A DNA stretch of 26,656 nucleotides from Psychrobacillus sp040274765 (GTDB lineage Bacteria > Bacillota > Bacilli > Bacillales_A > Planococcaceae): the NCBI GenBank assembly GCA_040274765.1, contig JBEMAY010000043.1, forward strand, positions 1 through 26,656, read 5' to 3'. The translations under genes and the position numbers were made by a program. The notes below the pieces were generated by a model. The model was not told the DNA's origin, made no database searches, and was given only the letters and a program-made list of their open reading frames with translations. This document shows, in pieces, positions 1 through 7,142 of this stretch; position 1 is the first letter of the stretch, and every line of letters starts with the position of its first letter.

Positions 1-104
1 GCGTCAATCAAGCCGAAGCTTGTTGATGCTGTATGTCTTAACGTTTTGCATGTTCAGTTTTCAATGTTCATTGTGTCAGCCAAACTTGTTTACCTCTTGG
101 CGAC
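1..104 (-). other. 16S rRNA operon leader (5' external transcribed region), 16S gene lies left of the window
   Basis: Read on the minus strand this contains the phrase TTGAAAACTGAACATGCAA, typical of the leader just before Bacillales 16S genes. It also holds a CAAGC-TTCG-GCTTG hairpin with a UUCG tetraloop near the edge (about 12-25). No mature 16S sequence is reached, so the 16S gene must begin left of base 1. The identity follows from knowledge of Bacillus rRNA leaders; the exact processing sites are not visible. Confidence 0.75.
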
Positions 105-105
105 T

Positions 106-175
106 TCTACTATATTACTCTCGTTTATATTATAAGTCAACACTTTTTAAAAACTTTTTTAAAAAGATTTTAGTA
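106..175 (-). promoter_or_regulatory. rRNA operon promoter with AT-rich UP-like element
   Basis: On the minus strand there is TTGACT at 140-135 and TAATAT at 117-112, separated by exactly 17 bp. Transcription would begin near 104-106 and run left into the 16S leader. Immediately upstream (about 141-175) are A/T tracts of the UP-element type that boost rRNA promoters. A second tandem promoter, common for Bacillus rrn operons, is not clearly visible. Confidence 0.7.
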
Positions 176-444
176 GAGCTTTATTACCTGCGCAAAGTTA
201 GCATTAACAAAGGGTTTTCTATATTTGTAATAAGTGTATCCACTACATCTCAAATTACTTTCCTTCTATAAATAGATTAGTCTATCATCTAACCGTTTGT
301 GAATATTTGTTTATCCAGCCTGCGCCTTCTCCAATCTATCTAGACTACTTATTAAATAAAAGAAGCAACTGAAAAGTAACAACATTACTTTCCGCTGCTT
401 TAATCTTTTTCTATAAAGAGCCTGCAATATATACTACAGACTCA
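141..444. other. Non-coding stretch between rRNA promoter and first gene
   Basis: AT-rich, with stop codons in all frames apart from short unsupported reading frames. The only structures seen are the UP-like A/T tracts next to the rRNA promoter and, at 363-400, a terminator hairpin for the gene on the right. Confidence 0.6.
363..400 (-). terminator. Rho-independent terminator of the 445-1624 operon
   Basis: On the minus strand AAGCA...GAAAGTAA pairs with TTACTTTTC...TGCTT around a small loop, with an internal bulge. It is followed by CTTTTATTT. It lies about 45 nt past the stop at 445. Confidence 0.6.
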
Positions 445-960
445 TTAAATATCATGAAGAAGTTCCATCGATTCGATTACACTAGCGAGGAAGTCCTCTA
501 TTTCACTCATGTTATCCTCATTGATTTTTTGCTGGAAGCTTAGCAAAGTTGTATTTACGTAGTTTTGCTCTAAGTATCCGTATTCAAAACTTACATGCTG
601 CGTGATTGTTATGTCACCTTCCCATATTTGCTTTAAAGCTAACTCAATGTTTTTACATTCAGAAGGAACATCCATTACATCTTTTTGAAATTTTAACTGA
701 AGTGTACAGCCAGGATTCTTTCCCGGAATCTCCAAAATTTCAGCGGCAAGCTCCTCCAAAGAAGCTTCTATTATAATTTCAGCCGAGACTGCGGGTTTAT
801 CGGATAGGACAAACTCAATAGAGAAATCTCTTTTTATAATAGAGAAGTCCATCCGGTCTGTTCGGTTAATTATATTTATTTTACGTTCTATATTGTCTAA
901 ATCATATACATGATTTTCAAATGCTACCTTTACATTTTCGAAGACAGTTGGGTCATACAT
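445..960 (-). CDS. Hypothetical protein, 171 aa, acidic and soluble
   Basis: I do not recognise the family. The 171-residue protein has no signal peptide or membrane segment. It is acidic, with alternating hydrophobic/charged beta-like stretches in the first half and a helical C-terminus (MSEIEDFLASVIESMELL). The start is an ATG preceded by AAGGAGG 8 nt upstream, in the 16-nt gap after the stop of the hemolysin III gene. It is therefore very probably co-transcribed with that membrane protein and closes the operon, which ends at the hairpin at 363-400. Two cysteines are present but do not form a motif. It may be an immunity-like or cytoplasmic accessory protein; no function can be assigned from sequence alone. 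Confidence 0.75.
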   Translation of the reverse strand: MYDPTVFENVKVAFENHVYDLDNIERKINIINRTDRMDFSIIKRDFSIEFVLSDKPAVSAEIIIEASLEELAAEILEIPGKNPGCTLQLKFQKDVMDVPSECKNIELALKQIWEGDITITQHVSFEYGYLEQNYVNTTLLSFQQKINEDNMSEIEDFLASVIESMELLHDI

Positions 961-976
961 ACGATTTCCTCCTTGG

Positions 977-1624
977 TTATGCAGGTATAGGCAATAGTGT
1001 CATGATAGCGAAGAAAACTAAAATAGCAGCTACAAGAACAAATACATGCCATACTGCGTGATGATATGGAAAGCCTCTCCACACGTAAAAGACTGCTCCT
1101 CCGGTATATAGCAAGCCACCAAGTGCTAGTAAAACAAGGCCCTCTGTAGACATGTTCGTGATTAAGGGCTTCCATGCAAATACTATTAGCCAGCCCATCA
1201 CTACATATAGAATCGTGGAGGTATGTAAAAAACGCTTAACAAAATAGGCTTTGAACACAGTACCTGCTATCGCTAGCCCCCACATGATACCAAACAACGT
1301 CCAACCAAGCGGCCCTTTTACTACTATAAATAGAAGTGGTGTGTAGGAGCCTGCTATCAGATAATAAATAGAAGAGTGGTCCATGATTTCAAAAAAGTCT
1401 TTAGCTCTCCCTGCCGGAAAAGCATGTACGAGGGTCGACGACGTAAACAATAGCACCATGGATGCTCCAAACAGTGTGAAGCTCACCACATGCCATGCAT
1501 CCCCATACTTGACGGATGAAACAATCAAAATAACAAGTGCTGCTATACTAAGAAGCGTACCAACGCCATGTATGATTGCATTTGCCAACTCTTCTCGTTT
1601 AGAAAAAATATGTGTATTACTCAA
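977..1624 (-). CDS. trhA: Hemolysin III / PAQR-family seven-helix membrane protein
   Basis: At 215 aa with seven predicted transmembrane segments it has the usual length of bacterial hemolysin III (YqfA/YplQ/TrhA) proteins. Family motifs are visible: NAIIHGVG (His19) in helix 1, SSTLVHAF (His67) in helix 2, DHSSIYYLIAGSYTP (Asp82, His83), and HHAVWH (His about 188/189/193) before the last helix. In PAQR proteins these His/Asp residues form a metal site; the family is linked to membrane-fluidity or hydrolase roles rather than true haemolysis. The start is TTG, because an in-frame stop lies just upstream. GGAG sits 10 nt before it. A five-codon out-of-frame ATG reading frame overlaps the start. 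Confidence 0.93.
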   Translation of the reverse strand: MSNTHIFSKREELANAIIHGVGTLLSIAALVILIVSSVKYGDAWHVVSFTLFGASMVLLFTSSTLVHAFPAGRAKDFFEIMDHSSIYYLIAGSYTPLLFIVVKGPLGWTLFGIMWGLAIAGTVFKAYFVKRFLHTSTILYVVMGWLIVFAWKPLITNMSTEGLVLLALGGLLYTGGAVFYVWRGFPYHHAVWHVFVLVAAILVFFAIMTLLPIPA

Positions 1625-1777
1625 TATCTTTCATCTCCATTAAATCATTTATTCCATTTTATCCTACCACTTTTCATTAATAAAAGCAGACACTCGTTAA
1701 ATTTGAGTTGATATAATAAGGTAAGAGTAGAGTTTCTGTTATCATCTGACAAACTAGTATAAAAAGGAGCAATCATT

Positions 1778-2527
1778 ATGTGTCTTGTTAATTTTCAATT
1801 TCAAGTGCATCCTAACTATCCCCTCATAGTTGTTGCCAATCGCGATGAATTTTATGAACGCCCAACTGAGCCGGCTCATTTTTGGGAAGATCATCCAACT
1901 ATACTGGCAGGACGTGATTTACTGCAAATGGGTACATGGCTTGGAGTTTCTAAAGCTGGTCGTTTTGCTGCATTGACAAACTTTCGTGATCCACAGCTTA
2001 AGCCTGGTCACCTTTCACGCGGAGATATAGTTCGAGACTTTTTAATCGGACAACAAGAACCACTAGACTTTATCGAGGAATTGAAGAAAAGTAGAGAAAG
2101 CTATGGCGGTTATAATATTGTCATTGGGGATAGCCATCAATTGTTCCACTATAACAACATCCTAGATAAAATGAATGAAGTTTCCCCTGGTACACATAGC
2201 TTAAGCAACCATACCTTGAACACACCTTGGCCTAAAGTGGAGAAAGGAAAGCAGAGATTAGCTGAATATCTTCTATTAGATAACATAGAGGTAGAGCCTC
2301 TATTTAAGCTGTTAAAAGACGAAGAAGTAGCACAGGATTCTGAGCTTCCGGATACCGGTGTGGGCATCGAGCTTGAACGCAGCCTATCTCCTCTGTTTAT
2401 CAAAATGCCAAACTATGGTACACGCTCCTCGACGGTTTTGCTAATGGACGAAAACCAAAACATTACTTTTGCAGAACGCACCTATTATAAAGGTAAAATG
2501 CATTCTGAGAAATTTTTTGAAATATAA
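1778..2527 (+). CDS. NRDE family protein (TANGO2-like, DUF833)
   Basis: A 249-aa cytoplasmic protein that begins MCLVNFQF, the conserved Cys2 start of the family. It continues with VVANRDEFYERPT (the NRDE signature, about residues 20-32), LAGRDLLQMGTWLGV and RFAALTNFRDP. Bacterial NRDE proteins are homologues of eukaryotic TANGO2. The invariant Cys2 suggests Ntn-hydrolase-like chemistry, but the substrate is not established. The ribosome site AAAAGGAG lies about 10 nt before the ATG. A TATAAT box is seen at 1712-1717 with no convincing -35. It stands alone, divergent from the hemolysin III operon, and ends at a 15-bp hairpin. Confidence 0.92.
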   Translation: MCLVNFQFQVHPNYPLIVVANRDEFYERPTEPAHFWEDHPTILAGRDLLQMGTWLGVSKAGRFAALTNFRDPQLKPGHLSRGDIVRDFLIGQQEPLDFIEELKKSRESYGGYNIVIGDSHQLFHYNNILDKMNEVSPGTHSLSNHTLNTPWPKVEKGKQRLAEYLLLDNIEVEPLFKLLKDEEVAQDSELPDTGVGIELERSLSPLFIKMPNYGTRSSTVLLMDENQNITFAERTYYKGKMHSEKFFEI

Positions 2528-2558
2528 AAGAGCTGGGATATAACTAGTCAATAAATTA

Positions 2559-2594
2559 AAAGACGTGAAATCAAGTTGCTGATTTCACGTCTTT
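2559..2594 (+). terminator. Terminator after the NRDE gene
   Basis: A perfect 15-bp stem (AAAGACGTGAAATCA with its complement, 2559-2573 and 2580-2594) around a 6-nt loop, ending in CTTT. It is 31 nt past the stop. Its A/T ends make it usable on both strands. Confidence 0.75.
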
Positions 2595-2636
2595 ACTTTA
2601 GTGGTAACCGATTTTAATAAAAAACTCTCTATTATT

Positions 2637-2760
2637 GTTGTTTGGAGAGGAGAGCGGCGACTCCTGGGGGAAAAGCACGAGCTGAAAGCCCCGCAGGAGC
2701 AAGGCGACGAGGAGATTGAAGCCGTGCCCCCGGAAAGAGTCCGCTGTAACGGAAAACAAC
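2637..2760. repeat. GC-rich palindromic intergenic repeat (REP/MITE-like) of Bacillales type
   Basis: A sharply GC-rich 124-bp block in an AT-rich gap between two convergent genes. The ends are inverted (GTTGTTT at 2637-2643, AAACAAC at 2754-2760). Nested inside are AGCGGCGACTC against GAGTCCGCT, and CTCCTGGGGG against CCCCGCAGGAG, so the whole element can fold as a branched stem. The core (GCGGCGACTCCTG, CCCCGCAGGAGC, GAAGCCGTGCCC) resembles a dispersed repeat I recall from many Bacillaceae and Planococcaceae intergenic regions. The 63-codon reading frame across it is an artefact of the repeat. Confidence 0.7.
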
Positions 2761-2806
2761 TACGCTCTATTTTGAGGGAACTTTTGTCCTGATCTCTTTC
2801 TCTAAC

Positions 2807-4186
2807 TTATTTGCCACAGCACTTTTTATACTTTTTACCACTGCCACATGGACAAGGGTTATTTCGGCCAACCTTTGTATCAATTTTTGTAGTTTCTGGT
2901 TTAGTTGAGGCAGTTTTTAGGTCTGGCTGCTCCATCAATGTGATTTCGTGAGGCGTATGTCCTCTATTGATCCAAAGGCGAGTTGTTACAGATACGAAGG
3001 CAATTGCCTGTACATACTTATTAAAAAGTTCCTGTTCCTGTATTTGATGACGTACCGCAAATTGCTGTGCCACCATATTAATACTACTGCCGACTGTTTG
3101 CATCTCACGTATTAGTTGATCCATGTTTTCTTTAATCATTAAGGAGCTGCCACCAAAGAAATCCTTTTGCATCATGGAAGCGAGCTTTTCTTGATAGATT
3201 GTTGCTTCATAATAGTTCCCATCCGCATAGCGAAGAAGCTCTTCCTTTGCTGGGATATAATAAGGCTTTCCGTTCGCATTATCCTTTATGATTTTATAGT
3301 CATTGGGACGTATCATTGTATGTATGAATTCATCTTTATCCACACGTACAAATTGATTTTGTAGTGATTCCATAGAAGTATCAATCAATGACAATAATTC
3401 ATTTCTCGTCAATGCTTTATTGTTTTGTGCATTATAAATCTCTAGAAATTTAGGGAAATCAATAACCCCGTAAAGGTTGGTACAAGCAACTACATACTTT
3501 AATACAGTTTCCTTGTCTTCTATGTCACCTTGTGGGGTGGATTTCACACCTCGATACTTATCCGAAAGAACAAGATAGTTATCATGGTCGATTTTGTCCC
3601 ATTCTGTTTTTTTGTATTTCACAAATTTTAACAAGTCATTTGTTCTGTCTATATCTAATGGTTTATACCCCTGTTGCTCTGCCCATCCAAACATATGTAA
3701 GTAATCAGGATGATTTGGATTATCCATAATTTTTTTAAACTCTTCAAACCCTGGGGGACCACCGACATCTTCGGGTGGGGCAGTTCCTTCTCCCTCTAAT
3801 ATAGTAGGAAAACCAAAATAGTAATCCTCAACTGTCTCTTCTAACTCTACACGAATACGCCAATCGTCTCCGAAGTCGTAGTTATAAATGAGGTGATCCA
3901 TTTCCTGAAGATACGAGTCAATCTTGATACGGGTTGGCTGTTTAACCTCTCTACCCTCGTACTTCTTTCCTTTATACTCATGTAAGATCGTTTCATTATT
4001 CGTAATATACTTGTCGTTTGTTGCTATTCCAAAGGAATGATAAGCTTCCATCGTGCTTCGGAAATTTGTCACGTATTGAATGGTCTCATGAAGTCTATTA
4101 AATGTCGCATCTGCCGGCAGAACAACTCGTCTCCACACCTTCGGATCTACGTGCTCAAATGATAATTTTAAAATATAAGCTTTCAA
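2807..4186 (-). CDS. Plasmid pRiA4b ORF-3-like domain protein with C-terminal SEC-C motif
   Basis: 459 aa. The first about 180 residues are the pRiA4b ORF-3-like domain: KVWRRVVLPADATFNRLHE near residue 20 and the diagnostic YDFGDDWRI near residue 105. A mainly helical middle follows. The last 20 residues hold the zinc-binding SEC-C motif CPCGSGKKYKKCC, as in the SecA tail. The biochemical role of the pRiA4b ORF-3 domain is unknown. SEC-C tails bind zinc and can dock on SecB or ribosomes. The start is TTG at 4186 with AGGAGGAAGGTGA upstream; a nearby GTG is out of frame. Monocistronic. A second SEC-C protein lies at 9031-10185 with a nearly identical last 20 residues. Confidence 0.85.
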   Translation of the reverse strand: MKAYILKLSFEHVDPKVWRRVVLPADATFNRLHETIQYVTNFRSTMEAYHSFGIATNDKYITNNETILHEYKGKKYEGREVKQPTRIKIDSYLQEMDHLIYNYDFGDDWRIRVELEETVEDYYFGFPTILEGEGTAPPEDVGGPPGFEEFKKIMDNPNHPDYLHMFGWAEQQGYKPLDIDRTNDLLKFVKYKKTEWDKIDHDNYLVLSDKYRGVKSTPQGDIEDKETVLKYVVACTNLYGVIDFPKFLEIYNAQNNKALTRNELLSLIDTSMESLQNQFVRVDKDEFIHTMIRPNDYKIIKDNANGKPYYIPAKEELLRYADGNYYEATIYQEKLASMMQKDFFGGSSLMIKENMDQLIREMQTVGSSINMVAQQFAVRHQIQEQELFNKYVQAIAFVSVTTRLWINRGHTPHEITLMEQPDLKTASTKPETTKIDTKVGRNNPCPCGSGKKYKKCCGK

Positions 4187-4412
4187 ATAAATTCACCTTC
4201 CTCCTTTAATCATACGGTATTAAGCGGTTTTCATCGAGTAAAAACTACTTTTGGGAGTAGGCTTATGCAAGTATTCTATTTAATGTATTTTAGCAGGGTC
4301 TATTGCCGCTCGAATAAAGCATCACATTAGTAAATATGACTTGTATATAAACCACGTAAAGCTAGTCCGCCCGTCAGGCAAGGACTCCACTATGTATCTA
4401 GTCCTTTTCATG

Positions 4413-5219
4413 CTACTGCTCGTTAATAACGGAGCGGATGATATGAAAGGAGCTCCACTCACCCATAGAAAATCGATTAATAGGATATTTCTTTGGAAAA
4501 ATAGTATTGGTAATCTCTTTTTCGCTTTTCCCTTCGACGTGAAGCTGCAATATCTTTTGCTGCATCTCTAATAAATATTGTAGCTTTCTCTCTAGGTGTC
4601 TTCTCCCCTTCTCTAGATATCCAGCATGACAACAATATACATCCCCAAAATCATAGGTGAGGACCCGTTGAAGAGATTCTATGATGGTTGGAATACTTTC
4701 TTCTCGAAGTATAACCTTTGTTCGTTCCTGGCAATAAAGGTCACCTGTAAACAATTGACCCGTTTGTTTATTGAGAAAGGCTACATGATCCTCTGCATGA
4801 CCAGGTGTAGGGATAACATCCCAGGTAGCTGATTTAGAGGTAAATGTCTCGCCCAACGGATTAGCTTTAAAGGACTGTCGCTTCCCCCAAAATAGCTTAC
4901 GGTAAAGAGGGTAGCCTGCTTTCTTTTGACAGTGATTTATGAAATGTTCCTTCATATAGATACGTTTCCCCAGCGCTTGCATATGAGCAGCACAGCCAGT
5001 ATGGTCCTCATGATGATGAGTAATCATGACCTTCTCCACATCCTGCTGCTGTAAAAAAGGTTTTAGCTCGTTCTCTAGTGATTGTGCTCCTGTATCAATG
5101 AGGACACCGTCCGCTATAAAGCAATGTACATTTAACGTTACACCTCTAAAAGATACCTTTCCATTCCCCATTATTACTCCATTTTTAGTTGAAACATCGA
5201 ATTGCTTCTTGAAAAGCAC
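4413..5219 (-). CDS. MBL-fold metallo-hydrolase
   Basis: 268-aa soluble metallo-beta-lactamase-fold protein. The metal-binding set is complete: THHHEDHTG (His68, His70, Asp72, His73), a second histidine in TPGHAEDH, the bridging Asp in LFTGDLYC, and a late histidine in CCHAGY. The C-terminal about 70 residues are helical. The fold is shared by thiol-ester, lactone, RNA and nitrogen-compound hydrolases, and nothing here fixes the substrate. The start is GTG at 5219, with a run of seven G preceded by A about 5 nt upstream serving as ribosome site. No clear terminator follows; the short hairpin at 4380-4406 lacks a U-tract. Confidence 0.88.
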   Translation of the reverse strand: MLFKKQFDVSTKNGVIMGNGKVSFRGVTLNVHCFIADGVLIDTGAQSLENELKPFLQQQDVEKVMITHHHEDHTGCAAHMQALGKRIYMKEHFINHCQKKAGYPLYRKLFWGKRQSFKANPLGETFTSKSATWDVIPTPGHAEDHVAFLNKQTGQLFTGDLYCQERTKVILREESIPTIIESLQRVLTYDFGDVYCCHAGYLEKGRRHLERKLQYLLEMQQKILQLHVEGKSEKEITNTIFPKKYPINRFSMGEWSSFHIIRSVINEQ

Positions 5220-5268
5220 CTCGTCCCCCCCTAATAAAAAGACTTATGTTAGAAAATAATACCATAAA

Positions 5269-5382
5269 ATGAATAACTATTCACCTTTTTCACCAGACAC
5301 AAAGGGCTGGTATGACAGCATTACCTTAGAAAAAGTAGCTTCTATAAATACAGCCATTCATAAGCTCAGTAAAAGAAATTAA
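5269..5382 (+). CDS. Possible 37-codon reading frame, perhaps a gene remnant
   Basis: ATG at 5269 to TAA at 5382 encodes 37 residues with natural-looking composition (KGWYDSITLEKVASINTAIH). No ribosome binding site precedes it, and no promoter is obvious. It lies upstream of the csp promoter. It could be the tail of a decayed gene or chance; I do not recognise the family. Confidence 0.2.
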   Translation: MNNYSPFSPDTKGWYDSITLEKVASINTAIHKLSKRN

Positions 5383-5401
5383 AATAACCTAAGTACATTA
5401 C

Positions 5402-5430
5402 TGGACAAATGCCAGTATACGTTATATACT
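5402..5430 (+). promoter_or_regulatory. SigA-type promoter of the cold-shock gene
   Basis: TGGACA at 5402-5407 and TATACT at 5425-5430 are separated by 17 bp; each box differs from consensus at one base. Transcription would start near 5437, giving an unusually long leader of about 150 nt before the ATG at 5586, as is typical of cold-shock genes. Confidence 0.6.
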
Positions 5431-5467
5431 AAGTTCAATAGTTAAATTGCTTCAAAAGAAAACATTG

Positions 5468-5537
5468 AATTCACATATTACAAAAAGTGATCGTGAAATG
5501 TTTGTCGATACTTTTTCTAATATGTGAATTTTTTTAT
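5468..5537 (+). promoter_or_regulatory. Long structured hairpin in the csp 5' leader (candidate RNA thermosensor or attenuator)
   Basis: A perfect 13-bp outer stem (AATTCACATATTA at 5468-5480 with its complement at 5518-5530) continues after a C/C mismatch into AAAAAGT/ACTTTTT (5482-5488, 5510-5516) and then ATCG/CGAT. That gives about 24 pairs in all. The stem runs directly into seven T residues, so it looks like an intrinsic terminator lying between promoter and gene. It is very A-U-rich and so likely to be temperature-sensitive. Confidence 0.55.
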
Positions 5538-5585
5538 CTGTTGAAAGATTTATATTATTTAATTTATTTTATGGAGGTTTTTTAC

Positions 5586-5786
5586 ATGACACAAGGTACA
5601 GTAAAATGGTTTAACGCAGAAAAAGGTTTTGGATTTATCGAGGTTGAAGGTGGAAGCGACGTATTCGCTCATTTCTCAGCTATCCAAGGTGAAGGATTCA
5701 AATCTCTTGACGAAGGTCAAAAAGTTGAATTTGATATCGAAGAAGGTAACCGCGGACCACAAGCAGTTAACATCGTAAAACTTTAA
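5586..5786 (+). CDS. Cold-shock protein (CspA/CspB family)
   Basis: A 66-aa single OB-fold RNA chaperone that binds single-stranded nucleic acid and keeps mRNA translatable in the cold. RNP1 is KGFGFI (residues 13-18) and RNP2 is VFAHF (26-30). The beginning TVKWFNAEKGFGFI and the ending RGPQAVNI are canonical. The start is ATG at 5586 with GGAGG at 5573-5577; an upstream in-frame ATG has no ribosome site and would add a non-family extension. The long leader with a hairpin (5468-5537) suggests post-transcriptional control. After the stop come a small TTAATTC-TCCG-GAATTAA hairpin and then a strong terminator. Confidence 0.97.
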   Translation: MTQGTVKWFNAEKGFGFIEVEGGSDVFAHFSAIQGEGFKSLDEGQKVEFDIEEGNRGPQAVNIVKL

Positions 5787-5806
5787 TTCTCCGGAATTAA
5801 CTTGAT

Positions 5807-5846
5807 AAAAGCCGTACACTCGAAGCAATTCGAATGTACGGCTTTT
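5807..5846 (+). terminator. Bidirectional terminator between csp and the SAP-domain gene
   Basis: An 18-bp stem (AAAAGCCGTACACTCGAA with its complement, one G-U pair) at 5807-5824 and 5829-5846 with a GCAA loop. It is flanked by T-rich sequence on both sides, so it can serve csp (plus) and the MerR operon (minus), whose stop codon starts at its edge. Confidence 0.85.
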
Positions 5847-6403
5847 TATTGTTGGTATTTATTACTTCCTGGGAGTTTCTTAATAGTATTCCATGCTTGA
5901 ATTGCATCCTGACGGGTCTTGCCTTTATTGTTAGGGTCCGCAAAGAAGTCTTTCGTGAATTGATTATATTCAAATTGGGGTCCAATCGCTTTTGAGTAAG
6001 CTGGATCTTTCATGCGTTCCTCTTCCTCCACCCAAGCATTTACTGCATCACGATATGTATTTCCTATATTGTTTTTAAAATAATTTTGGATATAAGTAGA
6101 GAAATGAAATTTCGGTCCAATGACTTCCTGAAAAAATGCCCTTACTTGTTGGCTACACCGATGTCCTACAGTTATAACAGTATCCAAAGATAATGGCTCT
6201 TCCACTTTATAAATTTTAGTTCTTCTGACTGGCTGGAGTATTTCGCCTGAGTGAAGGAATACCTCAATTCGATTAGTAATTTCTCCTTTAGAACCGGTAG
6301 GACTTATAAGATGCTCTCTACAAAACGCTTGGAGCTCTTCCTTTAACCAATAATACTGTTTAAATTCTTCTATATGTATATCTTTAGTTAGTTGTGGTCT
6401 CAT
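5846..6403 (-). CDS. SAP-domain protein with DUF6434-like repeats
   Basis: 185 aa. A SAP helix-extension-helix (residues about 17-50, with LISPTGSKGEITNRI) is a putative nucleic-acid-binding module. The C-terminal part resembles DUF6434 (about 70-130) and contains an internal duplication: IGPKFHFSTYIQNYFKN...DAVNAW (about 95-124) matches IGPQFEYNQFTKDFFAD...DAIQAW (about 140-171). The ATG at 6403 is chosen because TTGGAGG lies 8 nt before it. A longer TTG start would overlap that ribosome site. The gene overlaps the merR-type gene by 20 nt, so the two are translationally coupled in an operon whose regulator probably controls it. The role is unknown; SAP proteins are generally DNA- or RNA-associated. 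Confidence 0.8.
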   Translation of the reverse strand: MRPQLTKDIHIEEFKQYYWLKEELQAFCREHLISPTGSKGEITNRIEVFLHSGEILQPVRRTKIYKVEEPLSLDTVITVGHRCSQQVRAFFQEVIGPKFHFSTYIQNYFKNNIGNTYRDAVNAWVEEEERMKDPAYSKAIGPQFEYNQFTKDFFADPNNKGKTRQDAIQAWNTIKKLPGSNKYQQ

Positions 6404-6788
6404 CTCTTTTTCCTCCAAGTAATTGATCCACCTTCCTATCTACTCGTAGAAGCACCTCTTTTATTTGGATAATTTGTTTTTCCTTCTCTATTAAGTTCCG
6501 ATATTTTTCTTGAAATAACTCCCTTAACAATTGTAGGTTTTCTGTTTCGTGGCCTGCTAACTTATTATCTTTATCCAAATGGTTAGTCCAATCAAATAGG
6601 AGCTTTATCTCCTGTAAGGAAAAACCATTTTGTTTTAACTTAATGATTGCCTGAATAGAGAGTATATCCTCATCTGTATAGTGGCGGTATGAGTTTATAA
6701 TCGTGGGTTTTAATAGTTCAATCTTTTCATAATAACGAATAGTATCCTTACTTACCCCTGTAAGTGAAGCAAATTCCCCAATACTCAT
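6384..6788 (-). CDS. MerR-family transcriptional regulator
   Basis: 134 aa. The N-terminal winged helix-turn-helix is clear (SIGEFASLTGVSKDTIRYYEK, RHYTDEDI, residues 2-70), followed by a long dimerisation helix (about 75-125). There are no cysteines at all, so it cannot be a thiolate-based metal or thiol sensor; a small-molecule or other signal is more likely. The ATG overlaps the stop of the upstream membrane-protein gene by 4 nt (ATGA). The operon promoter at 7107-7137 has the 19-bp spacing and dyad typical of MerR targets, so autoregulation by DNA distortion is expected. Confidence 0.93.
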   Translation of the reverse strand: MSIGEFASLTGVSKDTIRYYEKIELLKPTIINSYRHYTDEDILSIQAIIKLKQNGFSLQEIKLLFDWTNHLDKDNKLAGHETENLQLLRELFQEKYRNLIEKEKQIIQIKEVLLRVDRKVDQLLGGKRDETTTN

Positions 6789-7087
6789 AATATCACTCCT
6801 ATTACAATCATGACATGAAACATAAATCGAAAAATATGATGACTATAGCTGACTTGCCCCTTTGTCTGCAGCCCCTCCCATAAAGCTAGAACGTGTATAC
6901 ATATAAAACATACCACTAATAAATTTAACCTCAAGTCTGCTATAAAAACACTAGCAATTATACCAAGCGATACGACCCCAAATAATAAGGAGCGTATCGT
7001 GAAACCCTTTTCCTTCCATTGTACCATTACAGCAATCATTGTTAATATCCCATACATACATATTAAACTGGACAAAATTATCTCCAT
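6785..7087 (-). CDS. Small four-helix membrane protein, first gene of the MerR operon
   Basis: 100 aa, almost entirely hydrophobic. Predicted transmembrane helices lie at about 3-22, 31-49, 52-69 and 82-100, with short charged loops (QWKEKGFTIRS, QTKGQVSYSHH). No recognised family. ATG 7087 is chosen with AGGAGG just upstream. An in-frame ATG at 7132 cannot be used because it lies inside the -35 region of the promoter. The predicted leader is only about 13 nt. As the first gene under a MerR-type promoter it is the most likely effector, perhaps a membrane-stress or transport-related small protein, but no substrate can be named. Confidence 0.75.
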   Translation of the reverse strand: MEIILSSLICMYGILTMIAVMVQWKEKGFTIRSLLFGVVSLGIIASVFIADLRLNLLVVCFICIHVLALWEGLQTKGQVSYSHHIFRFMFHVMIVIGVIL

Positions 7088-7106
7088 AATCACCCCTCCT
7101 ACTTTT

Positions 7107-7137
7107 ACTTTAAAGGCTGGAGTTAACTCCATGTCAA
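7107..7137 (-). promoter_or_regulatory. MerR-type promoter/operator
   Basis: On the minus strand TTGACA (7137-7132) and TAAAGT (7112-7107) are separated by 19 bp, the over-long spacing that MerR proteins correct by twisting DNA. The spacer begins with a perfect 14-bp palindrome TGGAGTTAACTCCA (7118-7131). The arrangement matches known MerR-family operators and lies directly before an operon that contains a MerR gene. Confidence 0.85.
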
Positions 7138-7142
7138 CTAGG

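Noticed and set aside
20..271. Plus-strand 83-codon frame at the left edge
   Set aside because: Lies across the rRNA promoter and leader, with no ribosome site and a composition typical of AT-rich non-coding DNA.
1605..1640. Five-codon ATG frame overlapping the hemolysin III TTG start
   Set aside because: Too short to judge. The match to a leader peptide is only positional and probably coincidental.
2601..2792. 63-codon plus-strand reading frame
   Set aside because: It merely translates the GC-rich palindromic repeat. There is no ribosome site, and the amino-acid pattern follows the repeat.
4380..4406. Hairpin AAGGACT/AGTCCTT after the MBL gene
   Set aside because: Stem of only 7 bp with a 13-nt loop and no U-tract on either strand; not a convincing terminator.
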